Source: Frateuria_A yonginensis
GTDB taxonomy: Bacteria; Pseudomonadota; Gammaproteobacteria; Xanthomonadales; Rhodanobacteraceae
NCBI RefSeq assembly: GCF_037137055.1
Contig: NZ_JBBBNY010000014.1
Coordinates: 1-64,000 of the forward strand
Reading direction: 5' to 3'
Length of the DNA: 64,000 nucleotides
The stretch's first letter is position 1, and the number at the start of each line of letters is the position of its first letter. The notes below the pieces were generated by a model. It did not search any database. It was not told the origin of the DNA and saw only the letters and a list, made by a program, of their open reading frames with translations. Position numbers and translations under genes: made by a program. Shown here piece after piece: positions 1-8,398 of the stretch.

Positions 1-109
1 CAGGTTCATCCGGGGTTCCTGGTGTGCTGGTTGGGTCGCACCTCCAGAATCCCGGGATCGCCCCGGGTGAACAACCTACTGAGAGATCACAGCTAGGCCG
101 CTGCCTCGC

Positions 110-787
110 TCAGTCCGTGTCGATGTCGGTGTCCTTGCCGCAGTCGTCGACGTCCTTTTGCGTCATCGTCGCGTAGGGACTGAACTGCGGCATGGCGGCG
201 GCCAGCTTCTGCTGCGAGGCCAGCAGGTCGGGCAGGCGCCGGCAGAGCTGCATCGCGGCGGTCTTGATCTGCTCGGCCTGCGGCTTGATGTTCGCCTCGA
301 TTTCCTTGTCGCTCTTGCCGGTGAGCGCGCCCCAGATCGCTTCCTTCGCCGCCTGGGTGCCTAGGTTGGCGCCGTGCTCGCCGATGTCCATGCCGGCCTC
401 GGCGATGCCGACGAGCTGCTGGCGGTAGTCCAGCAGCAGGGCGTGTTGCTGCGGCGTGGCCGGCACCGTCTTGCCGGCGATCACCAGGTCGCCTCCCGGC
501 GTGATCGCGGCCTTGGGAAGGGCATCGCCGTCCTCGTGCCGGCCATGGCCGACGTGCACGTGGTCGATGTCGATGTCCCTGGTGGCCAGGTCGCGCTTGG
601 CCTGCTCGATGCCCTTGTGGATTTCGGCGGAGATCGCCGACGACGAGGTCTGTTCCTGGACCTCCTTCATCGCTTGCGCCACTCCACCGGCGCCGCTCGA
701 GCCGGTTTGCCCGGATCCGCTGCAGGCGGCGAGGGGGGGCAGAAGGATCAATCCAAAGACGCCAAGGATGATCGCGTTCGTCTTCAT
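110..787 (-). CDS. Lipoprotein of unknown function, last gene of GntR/ABC operon
   Basis: Predicted 225-residue exported lipoprotein. The N-terminus has a basic start (MKTN), a hydrophobic stretch and a lipobox-like LAAC near residue 21, so it should be lipidated after signal peptidase II cleavage. The rest is charged, contains a His-rich patch (HVHVGHGRHEDGD) and ends in an Asp-rich tail. The reading frame continues 32 codons upstream, but the ATG at 787 is chosen because the lipoprotein signal starts there and a GGA ribosome-binding sequence precedes it. It lies 52 bases after the ABC permease on the same strand and is probably its last operon partner. I do not recognise the family; a link to the transporter is inference. 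Confidence 0.75.
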   Translation of the reverse strand: MKTNAIILGVFGLILLPPLAACSGSGQTGSSGAGGVAQAMKEVQEQTSSSAISAEIHKGIEQAKRDLATRDIDIDHVHVGHGRHEDGDALPKAAITPGGDLVIAGKTVPATPQQHALLLDYRQQLVGIAEAGMDIGEHGANLGTQAAKEAIWGALTGKSDKEIEANIKPQAEQIKTAAMQLCRRLPDLLASQQKLAAAMPQFSPYATMTQKDVDDCGKDTDIDTD

Positions 788-839
788 GAGATTTTTTCCG
801 TTGGATGTGTCAGCGCGCGGCGGAGGCAGATCCCCGCGG

Positions 840-1808
840 TCAGCTGTCGTCGCGCCAGCGGCGGAACCAGATCGCGGCAGCAATCAGGGCGGCACCTACC
901 GCCACGCCGATCCACAGGTTCACGGAGCCGAGCAGCTGGTAGGTGTTGCTGAGGTTCATGAAGTCCAGGTTCCGCTCGCCGGTGTGGATGCGGTCGTCGG
1001 CCCAGACCAGGCTCGCGCCGGGGAACGCGCTGAACAGACCGCGTGCCACGATGTTCTGCCAGAACCAGCCGGCGGACAGGTTGAACAGCCCCATGATGCC
1101 GAACCAGGTGACCAGCAGGCCGGTGGCGACGGGCAGGGCGATCGCCCACAGGAAGGGCTTGGTGCGGGCCCAGGCCGAGCACAGCATCAGCCAGCCGACC
1201 GAAGGCAGCGCCCACAGCAGGTACAGCGGAATGTGGCCGAGCATGTTCGCCGTCACCCGGAAGGGATGGGCGAGCGCGAGCAGCTGCCACACGTGGACGC
1301 CGTGGAAGGACAGCGTAAGAGCCAGCAACAGCAACTGCACGATGCCCGCGACGATGCCGGCCACGGTCGCCACCACCGGCGCCACCAGCGTGGCGCTGAC
1401 CACCTTCGACAGCACGGTCGACGAGTCCGACAGGGGGAGCGATTTCCAGAACAGGATGCTGCGGTCGCGCCGCTCGTCGTACAGCGTGCCCAGGCAGTAG
1501 AAGAACACCACGAAACCCAGCACCACGAAGATCAGCGCGGACGCCGAGTACATGGCCACGTCGAGCGCCGTGCCGACCTGGCTCAGGTCGCCGGCGTCCA
1601 TTCGCGAGATCACGTGCTGCAGGTCGCCGCTGGCGCCGAAGCTGATGCCGTGGCGCGCGCCGACTACCTCGGCCGTGACGATGCCCATGATGTTCAGCAG
1701 CAGGAAGATGGCGCCGGTGATCACCGGCGCCCACAGGAAGCCGCCGCGGTGTTCCCACAGCTCGCGCTTGACGAGCCAGTACATGTTGGTCAGGGCAGGG
1801 GTTTTCAT
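840..1808 (-). CDS. ABC transporter permease (ABC-2 type)
   Basis: 322-residue integral membrane protein, the permease half of an ABC transporter. The sequence shows about six strongly hydrophobic segments, starting near residue 20 and ending with one close to the C-terminus, as in ABC-2 type exporters. The start ATG at 1808 overlaps the stop of the ATPase gene (ATGA), so the two are very likely translationally coupled and form one complex. The substrate cannot be read from sequence. In related bacteria, transporters under a YtrA-type GntR regulator are tied to envelope stress or peptide/antibiotic resistance; applying that here is inference. Confidence 0.85.
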   Translation of the reverse strand: MKTPALTNMYWLVKRELWEHRGGFLWAPVITGAIFLLLNIMGIVTAEVVGARHGISFGASGDLQHVISRMDAGDLSQVGTALDVAMYSASALIFVVLGFVVFFYCLGTLYDERRDRSILFWKSLPLSDSSTVLSKVVSATLVAPVVATVAGIVAGIVQLLLLALTLSFHGVHVWQLLALAHPFRVTANMLGHIPLYLLWALPSVGWLMLCSAWARTKPFLWAIALPVATGLLVTWFGIMGLFNLSAGWFWQNIVARGLFSAFPGASLVWADDRIHTGERNLDFMNLSNTYQLLGSVNLWIGVAVGAALIAAAIWFRRWRDDS

Positions 1809-2662
1809 GCGTAGGTTCCCTTCATGGTGGCGACGAACAGATCGCTGACGGAAGGCCGGCGGATCTCGCCCAGGCTCTCCAGCGTCGTGCGGTCGGCGCC
1901 GTCGAACAGGAAGATGCTCTTGCCGAAGACCTGGCGCTCGTCGATCGGCTGCAGCGCGCGGGCGGCGGCGGCCTTGTCGGCGTTCACCATCACCTCGGCG
2001 AAGCGGTCGCCGACCGCCTCCATGTCGGTGTCCAGCACGATCTTGCCGTCGCGGATGAACATCAGGTCGGTGAGGATGTGCTCGATCTCTTCCACCTGGT
2101 GGGTGGTGACGATGATCGTCTTGTTCTCGTCGAAGTAGTCTTCCAGCAGGCTCTGGTAGAACTGCTTGCGGTAGAGGATGTCCAGGCCCAGCGTGGGTTC
2201 GTCCAGCACCAGCAGGCGGGCGTCGATGGCCATGACCAGGGCCAGGTGCAGCTGCACGATCATGCCCTTGGACATCTGCCGCACGCGCTGGTCGGGGGTG
2301 AGCTTGGTGCGCGCGAGGAAGGCCTCGCACTTGGCCCGGTCGAAGCGCGGATGCACGTTGGCGACGAAGTCCACCGCCTCGCGCACGCGGATCCAGCGCG
2401 GCAGCACCGCCACGTCGGCGATGAAGCAGACCTGCTCCATCAGCTCGTCGCGCCGGGTACGCGGGTCCAGCCCGAGCACCGACAGCTCGCCTTCGAAGGG
2501 CGTCAGGCCGAGGATCGCCTTCAGCGCGGTGGTCTTGCCGGCGCCGTTGGGGCCGATCAGGCCGACGATGCGACCGGACTCGATCTGGAAATTGACATGA
2601 TCGAGCGCGACGGTGTTCTTGTAGCGCTTGCTCAGGTTGCGCGCGGTGACGATGGCGCTCAT
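1805..2662 (-). CDS. ABC transporter ATP-binding protein
   Basis: 285-residue nucleotide-binding subunit. Visible motifs: Walker A GPNGAGKTT (residues 37-45), Walker B LLVLDEP (150-156) and the switch histidine H188. The signature motif is unusual: MSKGM at 130-134 where LSGGQ is typical. This variant is seen in YtrB-like proteins. The start at 2662 is chosen because it overlaps the stop of the GntR gene (ATGA) and begins the conserved domain; the longer frame upstream is the shadow of gntR. It pairs with the permease that follows. Confidence 0.92.
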   Translation of the reverse strand: MSAIVTARNLSKRYKNTVALDHVNFQIESGRIVGLIGPNGAGKTTALKAILGLTPFEGELSVLGLDPRTRRDELMEQVCFIADVAVLPRWIRVREAVDFVANVHPRFDRAKCEAFLARTKLTPDQRVRQMSKGMIVQLHLALVMAIDARLLVLDEPTLGLDILYRKQFYQSLLEDYFDENKTIIVTTHQVEEIEHILTDLMFIRDGKIVLDTDMEAVGDRFAEVMVNADKAAAARALQPIDERQVFGKSIFLFDGADRTTLESLGEIRRPSVSDLFVATMKGTYA

Positions 2663-3033
2663 GGCTGCTGTTCCGTGGTGGCCGGCGCTTCGCGCATCAG
2701 CGTTTTGAGATCGAGCCCCAGACGCTGCAGGCGCGCGTACAGGGCCGGCCATTCCTCGCGCAGGAAGCGCTCGCGCTCGGATTTCAACAAGGCCTCGCGG
2801 GCCCCATCAGTGACGAACATGCCCAGTCCTCTCCTTTTTTCGACCAGTTGATCGTCGACCAGCTCCTGGTACGCCTTGGACACGGTCAGCGGGTTGATCT
2901 GGAAATCCGCTGCCACCTGGCGCACCGACGGCAGCGGGTCGCCTTCGTTCAAGGCGCCATCCAGGATCATCGCCACCACGCGTTCGCGCAGCTGGCGGTA
3001 GATCGGGACGCTGTCGTTCCAGGTGATGGTCAT
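2659..3033 (-). CDS. GntR-family regulator, YtrA subfamily
   Basis: 124-residue transcription factor. Residues about 10-75 form the GntR winged helix-turn-helix (LPSVRQVAADFQINPLTVSKAYQEL then a GLGMFV wing). The effector domain is very short, about 45 residues, which marks the YtrA subfamily; these usually repress their own operon with an ABC transporter. It overlaps the ATPase gene by four bases and sits three bases after the small secreted protein gene. A 24-bp palindrome over the operon promoter at 3388-3411 is the obvious candidate operator, so negative autoregulation is inferred. Confidence 0.93.
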   Translation of the reverse strand: MTITWNDSVPIYRQLRERVVAMILDGALNEGDPLPSVRQVAADFQINPLTVSKAYQELVDDQLVEKRRGLGMFVTDGAREALLKSERERFLREEWPALYARLQRLGLDLKTLMREAPATTEQQP

Positions 3034-3036
3034 ACG

Positions 3037-3357
3037 TTAGTCCTTGCTGGCACGGGCGAACTGGGTGCCGAACGAATAGTAGGGCATGGCCAGCTGTGCC
3101 CCGAGCAGGGTGGCGCCTGCCTCGGCGCGGCCTTCCAGCGCCGGGGCGAAGGTGGCGCTGGCGACGCCGGCATCGAGCAGGGCGCTGGCGCGCAGTTCGG
3201 CGGCGGTCGGGTGGACCACGACGGGGGCGAGGGTGACCACGCGCACGCCGTTGATTTCGGAGACCGGCGCGGTGCGCACGGGGGAGTTCAGGGCAACCAG
3301 GCCCGTCGCGGTGAACAGCGTGGCGGCGGCCAGGGCGATCAGGTTCTGCGCTTTCAT
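3037..3357 (-). CDS. Small exported protein, first gene of GntR/ABC operon
   Basis: 106-residue protein with an N-terminal signal peptide (MKAQ, then a hydrophobic stretch to about residue 22). The mature part has a VVTLAPVVVHPTAAELRA segment and no cysteine. A good ribosome-binding sequence (AAAGGAGACCC) lies just upstream of the ATG. It is the promoter-proximal gene and is followed after three bases by gntR, so it should be made in step with the transporter. I do not recognise the family. A periplasmic accessory to the transporter is possible, based only on context. Confidence 0.75.
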   Translation of the reverse strand: MKAQNLIALAAATLFTATGLVALNSPVRTAPVSEINGVRVVTLAPVVVHPTAAELRASALLDAGVASATFAPALEGRAEAGATLLGAQLAMPYYSFGTQFARASKD

Positions 3358-3387
3358 GGCGGGTCTCCTTTAGTGACCTCGTGGACC

Positions 3388-3411
3388 GGTGTTGTAGTGA
3401 ACTATAACACC
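3388..3411. promoter_or_regulatory. 24-bp palindromic operator candidate for the GntR regulator
   Basis: The left half reads GGTGTTGTAGTG and the right half AACTATAACACC; ten of twelve positions pair as an inverted repeat. It covers the -10 hexamer of the operon promoter, so a bound dimer would block RNA polymerase. Binding by the GntR protein encoded at 2659-3033 is inferred from position and symmetry. Confidence 0.65.
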
Positions 3412-3428
3412 ATCCTCGAAAGCGTCAA
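3401..3428 (-). promoter_or_regulatory. Sigma70 promoter of GntR/ABC operon
   Basis: On the minus strand there is a -35 TTGACG (3428 down to 3423) and a -10 TATAGT (3406 down to 3401) with a 16-base spacer, close to consensus. It lies 44 bases upstream of the first start codon of the five-gene operon. The -10 falls within the palindrome described separately. Confidence 0.75.
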
Positions 3429-3566
3429 CAGGCGACCGGCCATGACTGATGGCCTATGTGTCAGCCCCTTTTGATATCAAAGGCTTGTGCGCTAGTCTTT
3501 CGCCGGCCGAGAGCTTGCGGCGCCCCTGTCGGGGGCCAAGACGGTGCATTTCCGGCCCATGAAAGG

Positions 3567-3633
3567 GTAGGAGCGGGCCTGCCCGCGATGCTTTGGCTCA
3601 GGTCCAGGGCATCGCGAGCACGCTCGCTCCTGC
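3567..3633. repeat. REP/BIME-like inverted pair
   Basis: Two REP-like units face each other: GTAGGAGCGGGCCTGCCCGC... at 3567-3590 and the inverted CATCGCGAGCACGCTCGCTC... at 3610-3633. Each is itself a small palindrome. The same family recurs at several intergenic sites in this window. It lies between the GntR operon promoter and the amidohydrolase 3' end. Confidence 0.8.
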
Positions 3634-3670
3634 ATGGGCAAGGGAATGAGGGCTGCAATCGGCCGGGGGC

Positions 3671-5338
3671 TCAGGGCGTGGCGGCGTACACCTGCTTGCC
3701 GCCCACCCAGGTGCCCAGCACCCTGGTCTTCCAGATGTCGCGCGGGTCGACGGCGAAGATGTCGCGGTCGACCAGGATGAAGTCGGCATACTTGCCCGGT
3801 TCCAGCGATCCCTGGGTCTTCTCCGCGTGCCCGGCATAGGCCGCGCTCAGGGTGAAGGCCCGCAGCGCCTCGACCAGGCTCAGTTTCTGGTCGGGGTACC
3901 AGCCGCCGGGCGGCTGGTTCTGGTGGTTCTGCCGGGTCACCGCCGCGTGCAGGCCGAAGAACGGGTTGGGCGATTCGACCGGGAAGTCCGAGCCGAAGGC
4001 GACCACCGTGCCCTGCTTGAGGAAACGCCGCCAGGCGTAGGCGCCCTCGATGCGCTGGTGGCCGATGCGGTCCTCCGCCATGTTCATGTCGGAGGTGGCG
4101 TGGGTGGGCTGCATCGAGGCGACGAGATTCAGCGGCACGAAGCGCGGGATGTCCGTGAGCGACACGATCTGCGCGTGCTCGACGCGGTTGCGCAAGGCCC
4201 GGGCCTGCGGATAGGCCTTGTAGGCGGCGGCGAAGCTGTCCAGCACCTCGCGGTTGGCCGCATCGCCGATCGCGTGGATGTTGACCTGGTAACCCTTGGC
4301 GAAGGCCTTCTCGATCTTGGACACCATGGTGCCCGGGCTCATGAACAGCAGGCCGTGGTTGTGCGGATCGTCGCTGTACGGCGAGAGCATCGCCGCGCCA
4401 CGGCTGCCCAGCGCGCCGTCGGCGTAAAGCTTCACCGAGTGCACCGTGAGGAAGCCGTCGCCGTAACCGTCCAGCGGGCCGTCGGCGGTGACCGTGTCGA
4501 AATCCTTGCCGGTATCGCGGACCATGGCGTAGATCCGCGCGGTGAGCCTGTGCTCGTCGGCGTAGCGACGGTAGAGGCGGTAGTTGGGCAGGTCGATGCC
4601 GGCGTCGTCCACGCCGGTCAGGCCCACGCGCGCCATCTCCGCCAGCGCGGTGTCGAGCGCCGCGGCGCGTTCCTTGTCGGTGGGTTCGGGCACCACGGCG
4701 TTGACCAGGGCAGTGGCGCCGTCGACGAACACGCCGGTGGGGTCGCCCTGGGCATCGCGCTCGATGCGGCCGCCCGGCGGATCCTTGGTGTCGCGGGTGA
4801 TGCCGGCAAGCTTCATCGCCGCGCTGTTGGCCCAGGCGGCGTGGCCGTCTACGCGGCTCAGCCACACGGGCCGGTCCGGAACCACCGCATCCAGCTCCTT
4901 CGCGGTGGGGAAGCGGCCGAGCTTCCAGATCACCTGGTTCCAGCCGCCGCCGGTGATCCAGCGGGCGTCGGGGTGGGCCCGGGCGTACGCCTTGATCCGC
5001 GCCAGCGCCTCGTCCAGCGATTGCGTGCCGGTGAGGTCGGCCTGGGTGAGCGCGTAGCCCAGCTCCAGCACGTGGCCGTGGGCATCGATCAGGCCGGGCA
5101 ACAGGGTCCTGCCGTGGCCGTCGACCACTTTCGCGTCGCCCGCGCGCTTGGCGAGCGCGGCGTCGCTCCCGGTGGCGACGACCTTGCCGTCGTCCACCAG
5201 CAGGGCGTCGAAGCGCTGCAGCTTGCCGTGACCGTCGAGGGTGTAGCCCTTGACGTTGTGCACGTAGAGATCGGCCGCCTGCAGGGCCGGCGCGGCAACC
5301 AGCAGGGCGAGCAGGGACAGACGCAGGGTGCGGTTCAT
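3671..5338 (-). CDS. Exported metal-dependent amidohydrolase, YtcJ/NfdA family
   Basis: 555-residue enzyme with a signal peptide (residues 1-21, cleavage after ALQA), so it acts in the periplasm. The HxH metal motif appears as LIDAHGHV (H87, H89). Later conserved pieces include NIHAIGDAAN, NRVEHAQIVS and FGSDFPVESPNPFFG, typical of the YtcJ-like branch of amidohydrolase 3 proteins. These cleave amide or N-formyl bonds, but substrate varies and cannot be named. The length matches the family. It stands alone, with a repeat pair downstream and a tandem repeat upstream. Confidence 0.88.
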   Translation of the reverse strand: MNRTLRLSLLALLVAAPALQAADLYVHNVKGYTLDGHGKLQRFDALLVDDGKVVATGSDAALAKRAGDAKVVDGHGRTLLPGLIDAHGHVLELGYALTQADLTGTQSLDEALARIKAYARAHPDARWITGGGWNQVIWKLGRFPTAKELDAVVPDRPVWLSRVDGHAAWANSAAMKLAGITRDTKDPPGGRIERDAQGDPTGVFVDGATALVNAVVPEPTDKERAAALDTALAEMARVGLTGVDDAGIDLPNYRLYRRYADEHRLTARIYAMVRDTGKDFDTVTADGPLDGYGDGFLTVHSVKLYADGALGSRGAAMLSPYSDDPHNHGLLFMSPGTMVSKIEKAFAKGYQVNIHAIGDAANREVLDSFAAAYKAYPQARALRNRVEHAQIVSLTDIPRFVPLNLVASMQPTHATSDMNMAEDRIGHQRIEGAYAWRRFLKQGTVVAFGSDFPVESPNPFFGLHAAVTRQNHQNQPPGGWYPDQKLSLVEALRAFTLSAAYAGHAEKTQGSLEPGKYADFILVDRDIFAVDPRDIWKTRVLGTWVGGKQVYAATP

Positions 5339-5420
5339 GCGCGCGGCTTCCTGTTGAGGGATACACCGCAGTGTGTCGGGGCGCGCCGGCTTTTTCCACC
5401 GGCCGGACGCGAAAAGCCCC

Positions 5421-5458
5421 TCTCCCGCCGGGCGAGGGGTCTCCCGCCGGGCGAGGGG
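5421..5458. repeat. Perfect 19-bp tandem duplication
   Basis: The unit TCTCCCGCCGGGCGAGGGG occurs at 5421-5439 and again, without a gap, at 5440-5458. It is intergenic, between the amidohydrolase start and the azoR 3' end. The unit is itself partly palindromic (CTCCCGCC/GGCGAGGGG), resembling a dispersed GC-rich element. Confidence 0.75.
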
Positions 5459-5530
5459 CTGGGGTGAAGGACTGGGGTGGGGGTCCGGCAGTGCACGGTC
5501 CCTGGCTCGCCGAACCCTGTCCCGTCCTGG

Positions 5531-6115
5531 CTACGCCGCCTTCGGCAGCAGCGTGCCGATCGCCTCCTTCGCCGCCGCCAAGGCCCGTTCCTTGTGCTCG
5601 GCGCTCACCGCCACGCCTTCGGCGCGCACGAATTCGACGTCGGTGATGCCGAGGAAGCCGAGCACCGCGCGCAGGTAGTTCTCCTGGAAGTCCATCGCCG
5701 CCCCGGCGGTGCCTTCGCCGTAGAAGCCGCCGCGGCTGGAGGCGACGATCACCCGCTTGCCGCCGGCCAGGCCCTCGGGGCCGTTCGCGGTGTAGCGGAA
5801 GGTCTTGCCGGCCACCGCAATGCGGTCGATCCAGGCCTTGAGCTGGCTGGAGATGCCGAAGTTGTACATGGGCGCGCCGAGGACGATCACGTCGGCGGCC
5901 AGGAACTCCTCCATCACTTCGTTGCCCAGCACGGCGGCGGGGTCGGCCGCGTCGGCAACGGGGGTCCAATGCGGCAGCGGCTGCGCGGCCAGGTCGCGGT
6001 AACGGATGGTGACGTCCGGGCGGGCGCGGCGGATCTGCGCCACGATGTCGGCGGATAGCCCGCGCGAGACCGAGTGATTGCCCAGGGCGCTCGAGTCGAT
6101 GTGCAGCAGTTTCAT
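5531..6115 (-). CDS. azoR: FMN-dependent NADH-azoreductase
   Basis: 194-residue flavodoxin-fold oxidoreductase of the AzoR/AcpD family, which reduces quinones and azo compounds with NADH and FMN in the cytoplasm. It starts with MKLLHIDSSALG, and the FMN-contacting signature PMYNFGISSQLKAWIDR is clear. Length equals the family norm. It is transcribed divergently from the LysR gene at 6234, with about 118 bases between them. In this arrangement the LysR protein often controls the reductase; that is inference. Confidence 0.93.
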   Translation of the reverse strand: MKLLHIDSSALGNHSVSRGLSADIVAQIRRARPDVTIRYRDLAAQPLPHWTPVADAADPAAVLGNEVMEEFLAADVIVLGAPMYNFGISSQLKAWIDRIAVAGKTFRYTANGPEGLAGGKRVIVASSRGGFYGEGTAGAAMDFQENYLRAVLGFLGITDVEFVRAEGVAVSAEHKERALAAAKEAIGTLLPKAA

Positions 6116-6183
6116 GGCGTGACTCCGATCAAGGGCCGGCTGAACCGGCGACAGGAGCTACGATAGTTTTGCGACAATCGCTT

Positions 6184-6210
6184 GATAAGACGGCTAGAAT
6201 CGAACTTATC
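6184..6210. promoter_or_regulatory. Inverted repeat in azoR-lysR intergenic region, possible LysR site
   Basis: GATAAG at 6184-6189 and CTTATC at 6205-6210 form an inverted repeat with a 15-base spacer in the divergent promoter region. This fits the general spaced-dyad form of LysR binding sites. Binding is not shown. Confidence 0.4.
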
Positions 6211-6233
6211 GTTCTCAAAAGGAAACAAATCCC

Positions 6234-7211
6234 ATGCCCCTCGACGGCACCTTGCAGGACCTCAACGACCTCTACTTCTTCGCCATGGTGGTCGAGCACA
6301 ACGGTTTCTCCGCGGCCGGCCGGGCCCTGGGCATTCCGAAGTCGCGGCTGAGCAAGCGGGTGGCCCAGCTGGAGGAGCGCCTGGGGGTGCGGCTGCTGCA
6401 GCGGACCACCCGCCGTTTCGTGGTCACCGAGGTGGGCGAGCGCTTCTACGGCCATTGCCGCGCGGTGCTGGAGGAGGCGCGCGCCGCGCAGGAGGCGGTC
6501 GACGAGCTGCGCGCCGAGCCGCGCGGCGTGGTGCGGCTGAGCTGCCCGGTGTCGCTGGCGCAGACGGTGGTCGCGCACGTGCTGCCGGATTTCATGGCGC
6601 AGTACCCGAAGGTGCAGGTGCGCGTGCTTTCCAGCAACCGCCGCGTGGACGTGGTGGGCGAGGGCTACGACATCGCGATCCGCGTGCGCACCAAGCTCGA
6701 CACCGACGCCAACCTGGTCATGCGCACCTTCGGGCTGTCGCGCGTGCTGGCGGTGGCCAGCCCCGCCTTGCTCGACCGGCTGGGACGACCGAAGGTGCCG
6801 GCGGAGCTGCCCGCGTTGCCCGCGTTGTCGATGCAGGAGCACGAAGGGGCGCAGGTGTGGGAGCTGATCGACGCCCAAGGCGAGCGCATCTCGGTGGAGA
6901 TGACCGCCCGGCTGGTCACCGGCGAGTTCGCGCTGCTGCTGGAAGCGGCCCGCCGAGGCCTGGGCGTCACCCTGCTGCCGGAGTTCGTCTGCGCGCCGGC
7001 GATCACCCGCGGCGAGCTGGAGGTGGTGCTGCCGGACTGGAGCGTGCCCGAGGGGACCATGCACTTCGTCTACCCCAGCCGTCGCGGCATGCTGCCGGGC
7101 GTGCGCGCGCTGGTGGACTTCCTCGCCGAGCGCCTGCCGGAAGCGACGCGGCAGAAGCACGAGCAGTGCCGCGAACGTCCGCTGCCGCCGCTCGACCAGC
7201 CGCCCACGTGA
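6234..7211 (+). CDS. LysR-family transcriptional regulator
   Basis: 325-residue regulator. The N-terminal helix-turn-helix (FAMVVEHNGFSAAGRALGIPKSRLSKRVAQLEE cut into parts at residues about 14-46) is typical, followed by a periplasmic-binding-protein-like effector domain with the LSCPVSLAQ and YDIAIRVR segments found in the AaeR/DmlR-type group. AAGGA precedes the ATG at a suitable distance. Divergent from azoR, so that reductase is the best target candidate. The C-terminal tail (residues about 300-325) is polar and looks poorly conserved. Confidence 0.92.
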   Translation: MPLDGTLQDLNDLYFFAMVVEHNGFSAAGRALGIPKSRLSKRVAQLEERLGVRLLQRTTRRFVVTEVGERFYGHCRAVLEEARAAQEAVDELRAEPRGVVRLSCPVSLAQTVVAHVLPDFMAQYPKVQVRVLSSNRRVDVVGEGYDIAIRVRTKLDTDANLVMRTFGLSRVLAVASPALLDRLGRPKVPAELPALPALSMQEHEGAQVWELIDAQGERISVEMTARLVTGEFALLLEAARRGLGVTLLPEFVCAPAITRGELEVVLPDWSVPEGTMHFVYPSRRGMLPGVRALVDFLAERLPEATRQKHEQCRERPLPPLDQPPT

Positions 7212-7252
7212 GCCGTGCTAGGCTTACCGTTTGGCCTTCCATACCTCCGTAC

Positions 7253-8398
7253 ATGAACATCGAGACCAAGCTGCCCAAGGTCGGCACCACCATCTTCAGC
7301 GTGATGAGCCAGCTGGCGCTGGATCACCAGGCGGTGAACCTGGGGCAGGGCTTCCCCGACTTCGAGCCGCCGCAGGCGCTGCGCGACGCGCTCACCCGCG
7401 CGATGGCCGAGGGCAGGAACCAGTACGCCCCCGGCATCGGCACCGCGCCGCTGCGCGAGCAGATCGCGCTCAAGACGCAGCGCCTGTACGGCCGACGCGT
7501 GGACGCGGGCACGGAAATCACGGTGACCTCGGGCGCCACCGAGGCACTGTTCGCGGCGATCGCCGCCACCGTGCGCGCGGGCGAGGAGGTGATCGTCTTC
7601 GACCCGGCCTACGACTCCTACGAGCCGGCGATCGAGCTGCAGCGCGCGCGTGCGGTGCACATCCCGCTGACGCTGCCCGACTTCGCGATCGACTGGCAGC
7701 GCGTGCGCGACGCCATCACGCCCAGGACCCGCATGATCCTGGTCAACAGCCCGCACAACCCGTCGGGCGCGGTGCTGTCGGCCGACGACCTGGACACGCT
7801 GGCGGAGATCACCCGCGATACCGACATCGTGGTGCTCTCCGACGAGGTGTACGAGCACATCGTCTACGACGGCGCGCGCCACGAGAGCGTGCTGCGCCAC
7901 CCGGAACTGGCCGAGCGCAGCATCGCGGTATCGAGCTTCGGCAAGACTTACCACTGCACCGGCTGGAAAGTCGGCTACGCCGTGGCGCCGGCGGCGCTCT
8001 CGGCCGAGTTCCGCAAGGTGCACCAGTACCTCACCTTCTGCACCTTCCACCCGGCGCAGACGGCCTTCGCCGAATTCCTCGCCAGCGACCCGGCGCACTA
8101 CCTGGAGCTGCCGGACTTCTACCAGGCCAAGCGCGACCGCTTCCGCGCGCTGCTCGCGCCCTCGCGCCTCAAGCTGCTGGACGTGCCGGGCGGCTACTTC
8201 CAGCTGGTCGACTACGCGGCGATCCGGGACGAGGACGACGTCGCCTTCTCGCGCTGGCTGGTCGAACAGGGCGGCGTGGCCGGCATTCCGCTCACGCCGT
8301 TCTACGAGTGCCCGCCGGGCACGCGCCTGTTGCGCCTGTGCTTCGCCAAGAGCGATGCCACCATGGCGGCCGCCGCGGAGCGCCTATGCCGCCTGTGA
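7253..8398 (+). CDS. ybdL: PLP-dependent methionine/glutamine aminotransferase
   Basis: 381-residue class I/II aminotransferase. The PLP lysine is K231 in SSFGKTYHCTGWKVGY; NSPHNP (residues 165-170), the LSDEVYEH aspartate (D197) and a C-terminal LRLCFAK arginine are also present. The QGFPDFEPP start is typical of the YbdL/kynurenine aminotransferase branch, which transfers amino groups from methionine or glutamine to 2-oxo acids. Its last codons overlap the start of the omega-amidase gene, so the two are likely coupled. The assignment to methionine versus glutamine as main donor is uncertain. Confidence 0.9.
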   Translation: MNIETKLPKVGTTIFSVMSQLALDHQAVNLGQGFPDFEPPQALRDALTRAMAEGRNQYAPGIGTAPLREQIALKTQRLYGRRVDAGTEITVTSGATEALFAAIAATVRAGEEVIVFDPAYDSYEPAIELQRARAVHIPLTLPDFAIDWQRVRDAITPRTRMILVNSPHNPSGAVLSADDLDTLAEITRDTDIVVLSDEVYEHIVYDGARHESVLRHPELAERSIAVSSFGKTYHCTGWKVGYAVAPAALSAEFRKVHQYLTFCTFHPAQTAFAEFLASDPAHYLELPDFYQAKRDRFRALLAPSRLKLLDVPGGYFQLVDYAAIRDEDDVAFSRWLVEQGGVAGIPLTPFYECPPGTRLLRLCFAKSDATMAAAAERLCRL

